Positions 1-7,554 of a stretch of DNA of 20,666 nt are shown here, in pieces. Below the pieces are notes generated by a model that was given only the letters and a program-made list of their open reading frames with translations, did no database searches and was not told the origin of the DNA. A program made the translations under genes and the position numbers. The stretch is from the IMG/VR virus record IMGVR_UViG_3300021335_000116, positions 1 to 20,666 of that record; one strand, 5' to 3'. Source of the stretch: a virus. Numbering within the stretch: the first letter of the stretch is position 1; each line of letters starts with the position of its first letter.

Positions 1-669
1 TGGAACTCAGTGAACAACCCGGACGTGTCGGAAGAACTACCGCCCAACACTTACGTCAAGTTTATGTACGGACACTTGATCGAAGAACTGTTGTTGTTTT
101 TAACTAGACTGTCAGGACACGAGGTTACTGATGAACAAAAGAGGTGTGAGGTTTCGGGTATTACAGGGTCTATGGACTGTAAGATTGATGGCGTTGTCAC
201 TGATGTTAAGTCTGTGTCCACTTTTGGGTTTAAGAAATTCAAGGATGGAAGTATGGCTCTTGACGACCCGTTTGGTTACGTTGCTCAAATTAAAGGTTAT
301 GCACATTCAGAGGGAGGAGACAGCCGTTTTGGTTGGCTAGCGATGGACAAACAGAACGGACACCTGACGTACCTCATGTACGACACGGAAGACACACAGT
401 CTTTTGTCCACCCCACAATCTCTTACGACATCGAAGAACGAATCGAACACATCAAAGAAGTCGTACAACAAGAAGAACCACCAGAGCATTGCTACGAAGC
501 TGTTGAAGACGGCAAGGGTGGCAACAAGAAGCTGGCAGTAGGATGTTCTTACTGCTCTTACAAGAAAGTTTGTTGGCCTAACGTCAGGGGCTTCGCCTAC
601 GCCAACGGTCCACGTTACTTAGTCGAGGTAGTCAATGAACCGCAAGTCCCGGAAATCGAAGTTAGGTAA
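1..669 (+). CDS. RecB/Cas4-like PD-(D/E)XK exonuclease, 5' partial
   Basis: This is a predicted DNA exonuclease of the PD-(D/E)XK superfamily, close in layout to Cas4/RecB nucleases, likely used in recombination or host DNA breakdown. The frame is open to base 1, so the gene probably begins before the window; a GTG at 10 is only a possible start. Numbering from that GTG, an N-terminal helix with GHLIEE (21-26) precedes GSMD (D56) and DVKS (D65, K67), which form the metal-binding core, then Q93-x3-Y97 as the RecB-type QxxxY motif. Four cysteines near the C-terminus (C161, C179, C182, C188, the last three as CxxCx5C) fit an Fe-S cluster as in Cas4 and AddB. It overlaps the endonuclease I gene by 35 bases, so the two are probably co-expressed. 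Family assignment is firm; the exact polarity and substrate are inference. Confidence 0.88.
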   Translation, partial: WNSVNNPDVSEELPPNTYVKFMYGHLIEELLLFLTRLSGHEVTDEQKRCEVSGITGSMDCKIDGVVTDVKSVSTFGFKKFKDGSMALDDPFGYVAQIKGYAHSEGGDSRFGWLAMDKQNGHLTYLMYDTEDTQSFVHPTISYDIEERIEHIKEVVQQEEPPEHCYEAVEDGKGGNKKLAVGCSYCSYKKVCWPNVRGFAYANGPRYLVEVVNEPQVPEIEVR

Positions 670-1045
670 GTTCAGGTCGGAGTTTGAGAAGGATGTCGCG
701 CAGCAGTTACAACCATTTGGTTTTACGTACGAGTCGTGCCAAGTCCCGTACAGAATCGAGCGTGTCTACACACCAGATTTTGTGTACGAGAGAGAAGGAG
801 TTACGTACTACATTGAATGTAAAGGGTACTTTCGGGCAGGGGACACGCAGAAGTACCGCTCCGTAAAGAAGTGTTTAGCTGAAGACGAAGAGTTAATATT
901 TGTTCTGATGAACCCTAAACAAAAAGTGAGTAAAAGTACCAAAAATACTATGGCCCAATGGTGTGACAAAAATCACATTCTGTGGTACGATCTGAATACG
1001 CTCAAGGAATTAGTCGATTATGTCTCTGACACTAGAAGAAACTAA
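635..1045 (+). CDS. Endonuclease I-like Holliday-junction resolvase
   Basis: A 136-aa homologue of phage T7 endonuclease I (gp3), which resolves four-way junctions and branched DNA before packaging and helps degrade host DNA. The catalytic residues line up well with T7: FRSEFE (E18, matching T7 E20), YTPDF (D48, matching D55) and ECKG (E61 and K63, matching E65 and K67). The length is near the 149 aa of T7 gp3. A GAGGT ribosome-binding site ends five bases before the ATG and supports this start, although it lies inside the end of the upstream nuclease gene. The N-terminus is rich in Lys/Arg, as in T7. The gene overlaps the next small gene by 26 bases. Confidence 0.93.
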   Translation: MNRKSRKSKLGKFRSEFEKDVAQQLQPFGFTYESCQVPYRIERVYTPDFVYEREGVTYYIECKGYFRAGDTQKYRSVKKCLAEDEELIFVLMNPKQKVSKSTKNTMAQWCDKNHILWYDLNTLKELVDYVSDTRRN

Positions 1046-1211
1046 AGAGCGATTGTTGCGGTTCTACGATCCGGACGATCTTCTAGAAGCTCTACAAATA
1101 TCAGCCCACGAAATCTTAGACCGCTTTGAAGACAAGCTCATCAAACGTCTGGACTTCTTTTACGAAGAGTTTGAAGAGCAGGACGAGGAGTACTACGAAG
1201 ATGAGTATTGA
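1020..1211 (+). CDS. Small acidic protein of unknown function
   Basis: A 63-aa protein with no catalytic motif that I recognise. The N-terminal two thirds look helical (LEETKERLLRFYDPDDLLEALQ begins the pattern). The last 20 residues are strongly acidic, ending in runs of Glu, Asp and Tyr. Its ATG overlaps the end of the resolvase gene, with AAGGA 11 bases upstream, and its stop lies past the ATG of the DUF3310 gene. The tight overlaps on both sides make it a real member of the nucleotide/DNA metabolism operon. Similar short acidic helical proteins occur beside replication genes in marine podoviruses as far as I recall. An acidic tail could mimic DNA or bind a partner protein; that is speculation. 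Confidence 0.75.
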   Translation: MSLTLEETKERLLRFYDPDDLLEALQISAHEILDRFEDKLIKRLDFFYEEFEEQDEEYYEDEY

Positions 1212-1497
1212 TTCGGCTACACCCGAAGAGTGGAACAAGTCTAGTAAAACAGCGTACGGTAAACTGTACCACCCAGAAGACAACCACAATCCTGTAACAC
1301 AACCAGACCACTACAACCGTGGAGCCATCGAAGCTATCCAAGCTATCAAGGCTTCCATGCACCCGCAAGAGTACAAGGGTTACCTCAAGGGTAACTGCTT
1401 GAAGTACCTTTGGAGGTACGAGTACAAGAACGGTTTAGAGGATCTGAAGAAAGCACGGGTGTACCTTGGTTGGTTAATCGAAGAGTTAGACTCGTGA
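1201..1497 (+). CDS. DUF3310 (SaV-like) protein, possible nucleotide kinase
   Basis: A 98-aa protein with the classic DUF3310 signature: PVTQPDHYNRGAIEAI near residues 31-46, then GYLKGNCLKYLWRYEYKNG and LEDLKKARVYLGWLIEEL to the end. DUF3310 is widespread in phages; T7 gp1.7, a dGMP/dTMP kinase, is as I recall a member, so a role in dNTP supply is plausible, but the function here is inferred. I chose the ATG at 1201 over the earlier in-frame ATG at 1126 because the latter sits deep inside the preceding gene and would add a non-homologous stretch. GAGGAG lies ten bases before 1201. The stop overlaps the GTG start of the next gene (GTGA). Placement two genes before a ribonucleotide reductase fits nucleotide metabolism. 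Confidence 0.9.
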   Translation: MSIDSATPEEWNKSSKTAYGKLYHPEDNHNPVTQPDHYNRGAIEAIQAIKASMHPQEYKGYLKGNCLKYLWRYEYKNGLEDLKKARVYLGWLIEELDS

Positions 1498-1742
1498 AAG
1501 TTGTCGAAGGAAAGTTCGGTAACAAAGAGAAAGAGATTACCACGTCTGAGTTCCTAGCTGCCTTTGCAGCCAAGGCGCTTCAGTACGAAGAAGAAGGTAG
1601 GGTGGTCAAGGTTGCCGTCGTGATGTACGAAGACGGTGAGGTGTTTGAAGTTGCGTCTAACGAGCAGTACCCGGACGGGGTTTACATGTTACTACAGATG
1701 GCAGCACAGGCAATAATTAACGAGACACTAGGGATAACTTAA
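1494..1742 (+). CDS. Small protein of unknown function
   Basis: An 82-aa protein whose family I do not recognise. It has a helical segment (TSEFLAAFAAKALQYEEEG), a beta-like stretch (VVKVAVVMYEDGEVFEV) and a C-terminal helix (YMLLQMAAQAIINETLG), consistent with a small alpha/beta domain. The GTG at 1494 is preferred over an ATG at 1410: it overlaps the DUF3310 stop in the typical GTGA coupling and has GAAGAG eight bases upstream, whereas 1410 lies inside DUF3310. The stop codon shares bases with the nrdJ start (TAATG), so translation of this gene and nrdJ is probably coupled. Its place between two nucleotide-metabolism genes is the only functional clue. Confidence 0.75.
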   Translation: MKVVEGKFGNKEKEITTSEFLAAFAAKALQYEEEGRVVKVAVVMYEDGEVFEVASNEQYPDGVYMLLQMAAQAIINETLGIT

Positions 1743-3607
1743 TGGACGCATATCAACAGTACATACACAAGTCGAGATACGCACGGTACTTGCCAGCAGA
1801 GCAACGCCGTGAGTCTTGGGAAGAGACAGTAAGTCGTTACGTAGATTACTGGGGGGAGAAGCTGCCTGAAAAAGAACACAAGGAAGTGTTCAAGGCTGTA
1901 CACGATCTGGATGTCATGCCATCTATGCGAGCGTTGATGACCGCTGGCGAGGCACTGGACCGTGACAACGTAGCTGGGTTTAACTGTAGCTACTTACCGA
2001 TCGACCACCCCAAAGCATTCGACGAGATGATGTACGTCTTGATGTGTGGTACTGGTGTGGGCTTCAGTGTTGAACGGCAGTACGTACAAAAGTTACCAGA
2101 AGTAGCGGAGACATTCCATGCAACCGACACAGTTATTAATGTGGCAGATTCGAAGATCGGATGGGCGAAATCGTTTAGGGAGTTGGTATCACTGCTGTAT
2201 TCAGGTCAAATTCCCCAATGGGATACTAGCCGAGTTAGACCTGCAGGTTCCCCGCTCAGAGTTTTTGGCGGTAGAGCATCGGGTCCAGAGCCTTTGCTCG
2301 AACTGTTCCGATTCACAGTTGACCTCTTTCAAGCTGCGGCTGGCCGAAGACTTAGCTCCGTTGAATGCCACGATCTTTGCTGCAAGATTGCTCAAATCGT
2401 CGTCGTCGGAGGAGTCAGAAGGTCAGCACTCATCAGCCTCAGTAACCTCACAGACGACAGACTTCGACGGTGTAAGCACGGTCAGTGGTGGGTAGATAAC
2501 CCCCAACGAGGATTAGCTAACAACTCTGCGTGTTACACAGAGAAGCCAGACTTTGAGGCATTTTTGAATGAGTGGACAAGCCTTTACGAATCCCGATCCG
2601 GAGAGCGAGGCGTCTTTTCTAGAGTGGCTAGTCAAAAGCAAGCTGCAAGAAACGAGCGACGAGATGCTACTTACGATTTTGGAACTAATCCATGTAGTGA
2701 AATCATCCTCCGTCCCTATCAATTCTGCAATCTATCGGAGGTTGTTGTCCGGTCAACCGATACGCTCGCAGACCTCAAACGAAAAGTACGCATTGCGACT
2801 ATCCTTGGAACTCTACAGGCTACCCTGACTGACTTCAGATACCTGCGAAACATCTGGAAAGTAAACACAGAAGACGAAGCACTGCTTGGTGTTAGTCTTA
2901 CTGGTATCATGGATCATCCCATGCTGTCAGGACGAGGAGACAAGAATGAACTCAAGAAGTGGCTCAGAGCCATGCGAGCAGAAGCAGTTAAAACTAATGC
3001 AGAGTGGGCTGATAGGTTGGGCATTAACGTATCTACAGCCATTACTGCTGTTAAGCCTTCAGGCACTGTTAGTCAGTTGGTCGATTCTGCTTCTGGTATC
3101 CATCCTCGTTATTCTGCTCAATACATTCGACGTGTACGTGCAGATGCTCGCGACCCGCTTTGCACCGTCCTAGAGGCCGCTGGTGTCCCTGTAGAGGACG
3201 ATGTGATGTCACCCAGTACACGGGTATTTAGCTTCCCTATCGCGTCTCCTGACGGCGCTGTGACAGCCTCAGAGATGGGTGCTATGGAGCAGTTAGAACT
3301 GTGGGAGATATATCAGGACGAGTGGTGCGAACACAAGCCGTCCATGACGTGCTACTACAGGGACGACGAGTTCTTGGAGGTAGGACAGTGGTTGTACAAC
3401 AAGTTTGACAAGGTGTCAGGCATTAGCTTCTTGCCGTACTCAGACCACACGTACCAACAGGCACCGTACGAGCCGGTGGACAAGAAGACGTACAACCAGT
3501 TGGTGAAGGAGTTCCCGAAGGAAATATCGTGGGATATAGAAGAGGCCAGCGATATGACTGAAGGGTCACAACAACTGGCCTGTACTGGAAACAACTGCGA
3601 ACTTTAA
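1742..3607 (+). CDS. nrdJ: Class II (adenosylcobalamin-dependent) ribonucleotide reductase, monomeric RTPR type
   Basis: This 621-aa enzyme reduces ribonucleotides to deoxyribonucleotides with a B12-derived radical and supplies dNTPs for phage replication. Key residues match the Lactobacillus leichmannii enzyme: C82 (FNCSYLP, for C119), GTGVGFS at 103-109, N316/C318/E320 in NPCSE (for N406/C408/E410), C329 in FCNL (for C419; the 11-residue gap is identical), PSGTV at 439-443, and a tail CxxxxC at C614/C619 (for C731/C736). All residues needed for catalysis are present. It is about 118 residues shorter than the Lactobacillus enzyme, 53 of them between C82 and C318, where the monomer's dimer-mimicking effector region lies. 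It is the last gene of the + operon, translationally coupled upstream by TAATG, and its stop shares TTAA with the convergent gene. No B subunit is needed. The enzyme depends on host cobalamin. Confidence 0.97.
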   Translation: MDAYQQYIHKSRYARYLPAEQRRESWEETVSRYVDYWGEKLPEKEHKEVFKAVHDLDVMPSMRALMTAGEALDRDNVAGFNCSYLPIDHPKAFDEMMYVLMCGTGVGFSVERQYVQKLPEVAETFHATDTVINVADSKIGWAKSFRELVSLLYSGQIPQWDTSRVRPAGSPLRVFGGRASGPEPLLELFRFTVDLFQAAAGRRLSSVECHDLCCKIAQIVVVGGVRRSALISLSNLTDDRLRRCKHGQWWVDNPQRGLANNSACYTEKPDFEAFLNEWTSLYESRSGERGVFSRVASQKQAARNERRDATYDFGTNPCSEIILRPYQFCNLSEVVVRSTDTLADLKRKVRIATILGTLQATLTDFRYLRNIWKVNTEDEALLGVSLTGIMDHPMLSGRGDKNELKKWLRAMRAEAVKTNAEWADRLGINVSTAITAVKPSGTVSQLVDSASGIHPRYSAQYIRRVRADARDPLCTVLEAAGVPVEDDVMSPSTRVFSFPIASPDGAVTASEMGAMEQLELWEIYQDEWCEHKPSMTCYYRDDEFLEVGQWLYNKFDKVSGISFLPYSDHTYQQAPYEPVDKKTYNQLVKEFPKEISWDIEEASDMTEGSQQLACTGNNCEL

Positions 3608-3903
3608 GTAGGCAGTTCTTCTATCTGATCTATACCACAGACTTTCTTGTTACCATCAACGGTGATAACTAGGGAGTCTGTGGTACTTAGTTTCTTTTTG
3701 GAACGTAGTGGCTTGATGTCCACCACAGATTTACTAGAAAGGTACAGGTAACAATCGTGAATAATCTTGAACGATGTACGTTGAGTTCCAAAGATTACCT
3801 CGTTGTTGCTGACCTGAGCCGTTTGAACTAAGTGGCTAGGTACAGTACCTGCACTGGCAGTTAGGGTCACTGATGCCAACAGTGCTAGAGCTATGTTTTT
3901 CAT
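3604..3903 (-). CDS. Putative exported protein with signal peptide
   Basis: A 99-aa protein with a textbook Sec signal peptide: MKN, then a hydrophobic core of about 12 residues (IALALLASVTLT), then ASA-G, with likely cleavage after residue 18. The mature part of about 80 residues is predicted to be beta-rich, holds one cysteine pair (in HDCYLY and KVCGI) that could form a periplasmic disulfide, and has a basic RSKKK patch. A strong AAGGAGG ribosome-binding site ends five bases before the ATG. I do not recognise the family. As the last gene of the long late operon it would reach the periplasm of a Gram-negative host; possible roles are superinfection exclusion, envelope modification or help in lysis. 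These are inferences from the signal peptide and position only. Its final TAA overlaps the nrdJ stop. Confidence 0.8.
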   Translation of the reverse strand: MKNIALALLASVTLTASAGTVPSHLVQTAQVSNNEVIFGTQRTSFKIIHDCYLYLSSKSVVDIKPLRSKKKLSTTDSLVITVDGNKKVCGIDQIEELPT

Positions 3904-3931
3904 AGCTTCCTCCTTGGCGCTTCACAGCGCG

Positions 3932-4111
3932 TCACATAAAGAGGATAGAGTATCCTCCTTTTCTCTCTGATACGTCCTCTGGCTTGTCTTTAGGATCGTG
4001 GGACGTAGGTATTCCTTCCTTCTGCATTTGCTTGATGCGGTTCTTTGACTTCTCACACATAGAGTGATAGTCTATAGATGTATACGATACAGTGTGGTCT
4101 TTGTCTTTCAT
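3932..4111 (-). CDS. Small hypothetical protein (59 aa)
   Basis: A 59-aa reading frame starting MKDKDHTVSYTSIDYHS and ending at TGA (3934-3932). An AAGGA ribosome-binding site lies seven bases before the ATG, and the start comes ten bases after the stop of the 999-aa gene, the usual spacing in this operon. The protein is hydrophilic and charged, with one Cys and a central basic helix (KSKNRIKQMQKEG) followed by a Pro/Asp-rich stretch (SHDPKDKPED). It fills what would otherwise be a gap between two genes. No family recognised; coding status rests on spacing, Shine-Dalgarno sequence and open frame. Confidence 0.65.
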   Translation of the reverse strand: MKDKDHTVSYTSIDYHSMCEKSKNRIKQMQKEGIPTSHDPKDKPEDVSERKGGYSILFM

Positions 4112-4121
4112 TGGTTAGTCC

Positions 4122-7121
4122 TTAGTAAAACTCTTCTTCTAAGAAAGGTTGGGCTACACGCATAAACGGCAACCATCGTATTCCTCGGCCCTCAAAGATT
4201 ACTTCTTCTAAGTCATCTTCTCCGGTTACTAGACCCGTTAAGTCTTCAACAATGTCTATTGACCCTGAAACTGGTGCAGGCATAACGCTTAACAATAGAG
4301 GTATTGCATCTTTCTCTGCAAGTCTGCCAATGTTGTAAGTACTAAGAGTATTTACAGACGCTAAACTTAGAGCAAAATCTGCAGCGTACTTTTGCATGTG
4401 GTCCATTTCAAACGCTTCTCTCTTCATTATTGGCTGACGTAGTTCGTTTAACAGTACGTTACCACCACCAACAATAGTTAAGTAAGCAAGTGCGTTCTTC
4501 ACAGCCTCTGCTTTTTTCTTGTTGTCTTTGTTTTTAACACCTTCTTTGTAAGTGTTGTACACCAAGTTCTCTATTTGTTGTAGTTGTTTTAAACCAAACG
4601 TGCGGAGCATGTACAAAATTCGACCGCGCGGATGATCTAAGTACCACTTAGGCATCTGGGCTAAATCAGAAGGCTGAATTCTAGCAAGCTCTGCAGCCGC
4701 AAGCTCCTTGACTCTTTGTGTTTTCTTGTTGGCTAACAAGTCACGCTTAAGTAGGCGCATTTCAGTAGGACCAAACAACCAAGAAAACTCAGCGTCCAAA
4801 GTACCGTCTATTATTTTTTGCTTTGCTCTGTTTACAGCAGCAGTTAACGAAACGTTCTTACCAGCCATGTCTGCCGCTTGAAAGCCAGACGCTTTGAACG
4901 TAATTTCAGACATGTCGTTAAATCTGCGGTTCCACTTAGTAGCACCTTCTCTTAAAAATTCTCCGGTTGCTTGCCTTGCTAAACCAACATCTGCAGTGTT
5001 AACTGTTTGTCCTCTTCTAGTTAAAAAAGAAACAACAGCATCAGCGGTGTTACTGGCTCCGTAGTTGACTACAGAATTACTGAGGTCGCCTAAGTTTAAA
5101 AACGCAGAGTACGGGTTTCCAATAGTTCCCACGTACCCCAGTTTTCTAGCGTTAGCTATCCAAGTGTCTGGGCCTTTACTTCCGTTAACAATCAAACTAC
5201 TAAGGAGTTCATCAGCAACTTCTCTTGTCTGTTCTTGCGCGCCTTCTTTCTTTAGCGTTTCTTTTAGTTCTTGGAACGAATACCGACCTTCAGCTAACTC
5301 TTCTTGAATGTTACGTTCAGTAATTGTAGCTTTTTGTTTTAGTCTGTTGCTTGCGTTCTGAATACCAAAAGTACGGTGCATTTCGATTGTTGCCGCATCC
5401 CTAGTCATCTTATCTTTTAAAACAACAAGAGGGTTTTCGTATAGCTCTTTAGCTTCGGCGGCACTTAGATAACCACGGCTTCTCTCCTGTAAGTTTTCAT
5501 CTGCAGATCGTTTAGAAAACGCACGACGCATACGAATACTAGGCTTTTCTGGCGTTAACGCACGAGAAGGCATGTACATATCATCTTCAGGCAAACCTCG
5601 CCACACGTACGTACGGTAGTCATTCTCCTGCGCGCGACGAATTTTCATCAACGCTTCGTATCCTTCAAAGCCTCGTTTACTGATACTTTCTTTAAACAAC
5701 TCAAACTGTTGTTGTCTTACTTCTGGTGCTAGGTTAGAGTTAGAAAAGTTTGCAATAGTCTTTTTAAGTACACCCGTTGAATCGTTTTCTAATTCTCGGG
5801 CAAAAGCAATAACAGGTCTACTGTTAAACACTTCTTCAAAAGACTGTTGCTGCTGCGCCATTTTGGTAGCAAGTCTTTGCATGTTTCCACCAAAGGTGTC
5901 ACCTACTCTTTCTCTAGCAACGTTAACAAGAGGACGCATTTTGTCCTCGTAAAAATTAATTACAAAATTCCTTTTCCTAGCAGCAATAGCTTCAGGAGTA
6001 AACCCTGTTTTGCCTGCGTTGAGTTTAACTCTGTTTCTAACGTCATCAATATTTTGACCACGGTAGTCTAGAGATGAACGTTTGCCACCTTTAGCCATTT
6101 CACTACGTATAATAGACCCTACGTTTACGCCTGTTTCTTCAGCAGCTTGTCGGTAAGCCAGTCCCAGCGCAGGACCAGACAGCATCTCACCTGTCGTGTT
6201 GTAGTGATTAAGAGCAATACGATCCATTACGGGCTGTACTTCGTTTATAACGTCTGTGGTTGCTGTCTCTCCGCGTCCTGTAGCCACTGCTCTAACACGT
6301 TGAGCTTCTTGTGTTGCAGCCTCTGTTAGTTCTTTTTGTACTTTTTCTATTCGACCAACAGAACGACCACCTATACCACCAAGACCACCAGCCAACAAAG
6401 AAATACCCATGACTAACGGGTTCTGAAAAGTTTCTGCAACAGCTTCTGCTCGTTGTTCTGCAGACCCTTCAGATTCCATGAAGCTGTAAGTACCCATTTC
6501 AGCACTTGTTAAACCACCTTGTCTAGCAAAACCACCAGCAAATGTTTTACCAACGCCTAATGTTTTTGCTAACATAGCAGACGGCATTACACCACCAGCA
6601 ACACGCAGAGTTAAATCAAGTTGAGGGTTAGCTTCCGCAAAACTTTCCTCGTAGTTTCTGTACATATCCAGCGTTGCTTGATAAGGCACTCCTGTAATTT
6701 TAGAGTTAATGTACGAAGCTACTTCTTCGCCTACTACACCAGCAGTAAGACCTTCTGTTAAGGCCAGAGAAGCGCCAACTACATCGTCTGTAATACCCTC
6801 AAAGTTCCTGATGTCTTGGTCTACTTCAAGTTTAAACTTCAGTGCTTTGTCTAAAGTTTCTTGATCTAACTCTTTTTCTGCACGGTTAATTATGTCGGTT
6901 AGTTGCTTAGACTGCTCTACTTTTTTGTTGTACGCTTGGCGTTCTTCTGTTTCGGTTGAAACAATTTTTTCAGATAAGCCTTTTGTTTTTTCAGCAGGCG
7001 TCCCTAACTCTTCTGAAAGAGACAGAATAAATCCCTGTGCTTTGTCTGCAGTTTCTTGATCGCCTCGGTCTAAGGCATCTTGTTTTATCTGCAAGAGTTG
7101 CGTTAGTTTTTTGTAACTCAT
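4122..7121 (-). CDS. Large internal-virion-like (ejection) protein
   Basis: A 999-aa protein, the largest in the window, at the distal end of the tail/internal protein series, the slot held by large internal virion (DNA ejection) proteins in T7-like phages. The first 100 residues are charged helices that seem to hold a short internal repeat (around 7-36 and 74-102, each with a DQET element). Residues about 113-255 are Gly/Ala-rich and amphipathic (GASLALTEGLTAGVVG; LLAGGLGGIGG), suitable for membrane insertion. The middle is long, charged and helical. A second hydrophobic stretch (ALAYLTIVGGGNVLL) lies about 120 residues from the end. I see no lysozyme or transglycosylase motif. The ATG overlaps the preceding gene's stop (ATGA). 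Assignment rests on size, composition and position, not a recognised domain. Confidence 0.7.
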   Translation of the reverse strand: MSYKKLTQLLQIKQDALDRGDQETADKAQGFILSLSEELGTPAEKTKGLSEKIVSTETEERQAYNKKVEQSKQLTDIINRAEKELDQETLDKALKFKLEVDQDIRNFEGITDDVVGASLALTEGLTAGVVGEEVASYINSKITGVPYQATLDMYRNYEESFAEANPQLDLTLRVAGGVMPSAMLAKTLGVGKTFAGGFARQGGLTSAEMGTYSFMESEGSAEQRAEAVAETFQNPLVMGISLLAGGLGGIGGRSVGRIEKVQKELTEAATQEAQRVRAVATGRGETATTDVINEVQPVMDRIALNHYNTTGEMLSGPALGLAYRQAAEETGVNVGSIIRSEMAKGGKRSSLDYRGQNIDDVRNRVKLNAGKTGFTPEAIAARKRNFVINFYEDKMRPLVNVARERVGDTFGGNMQRLATKMAQQQQSFEEVFNSRPVIAFARELENDSTGVLKKTIANFSNSNLAPEVRQQQFELFKESISKRGFEGYEALMKIRRAQENDYRTYVWRGLPEDDMYMPSRALTPEKPSIRMRRAFSKRSADENLQERSRGYLSAAEAKELYENPLVVLKDKMTRDAATIEMHRTFGIQNASNRLKQKATITERNIQEELAEGRYSFQELKETLKKEGAQEQTREVADELLSSLIVNGSKGPDTWIANARKLGYVGTIGNPYSAFLNLGDLSNSVVNYGASNTADAVVSFLTRRGQTVNTADVGLARQATGEFLREGATKWNRRFNDMSEITFKASGFQAADMAGKNVSLTAAVNRAKQKIIDGTLDAEFSWLFGPTEMRLLKRDLLANKKTQRVKELAAAELARIQPSDLAQMPKWYLDHPRGRILYMLRTFGLKQLQQIENLVYNTYKEGVKNKDNKKKAEAVKNALAYLTIVGGGNVLLNELRQPIMKREAFEMDHMQKYAADFALSLASVNTLSTYNIGRLAEKDAIPLLLSVMPAPVSGSIDIVEDLTGLVTGEDDLEEVIFEGRGIRWLPFMRVAQPFLEEEFY

Positions 7122-7471
7122 CGACTCATAGACTCAGTAATAAACGCATCCATTTCACTTTCTGACCCAGTTTTACCGTCAGGTGTACCGCCAGTATCTG
7201 TTACCTTTAGATCTGTCATTTCAAGAATCTTTGAACCTTTTTGGTACGCGGAGAGTAAACGAAATCCGTCTTCTACTTGGCCTGTTTTTTGTGCCTGTTG
7301 AGCAGCCTTTAATCCTAACTGTGCAGCCAGACTTTTTATCTGTGCTAGCTCGTCTTCTCTTCTAGGATTTAAATCGTTTTCTTCCATGATACGTTGTTCG
7401 GCTGCTTTAGAAAATATAGTTGCCATTTGTGCAGACGGAAGCTCACCAGCTGTAGATTTAGCAACCAACAT
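7118..7471 (-). CDS. Internal-virion-region protein of unknown function, start uncertain
   Basis: A hydrophilic, helical protein of 117 aa if it starts at the ATG at 7471. That ATG has no good Shine-Dalgarno sequence, and the same frame stays open a further 31 codons upstream to a TGA at 7567-7565. The upstream stretch reads like real protein (RELGFSDADIEVINAIK, then NQSKNEAVVKM) but has no ATG, GTG or TTG. So the true N-terminus may use a rare start such as ATT or ATA, arise from frameshifting at the end of the upstream gene, or be hidden by a sequence error. Downstream the gene couples by ATGA to the 999-aa gene. Two segments look like helix pairs (SAQMATIFSKAAEQR; LAQIKSLAAQLGLKAAQQAQK). 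Function unknown; position suggests a virion component. Confidence 0.7.
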   Translation of the reverse strand: MLVAKSTAGELPSAQMATIFSKAAEQRIMEENDLNPRREDELAQIKSLAAQLGLKAAQQAQKTGQVEDGFRLLSAYQKGSKILEMTDLKVTDTGGTPDGKTGSESEMDAFITESMSR

Positions 7472-7554
7472 TTTGACAACAGCCTCGTTTTTTGATTGAT
7501 TACTTTTAATTGCATTAATTACTTCTATATCTGCGTCAGAAAAACCTAACTCTC

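Noticed and set aside
1126-1200. Upstream ATG for the DUF3310 gene
   Set aside because: It lies inside the preceding gene and adds a Ser/Thr/Arg-rich stretch atypical of the family; the ATG at 1201 has a ribosome-binding site and fits the family length.
2118-2495. A 125-aa + frame inside nrdJ
   Set aside because: The nrdJ frame carries the catalytic motifs over the same bases; this frame has no ribosome-binding site or recognisable motif.
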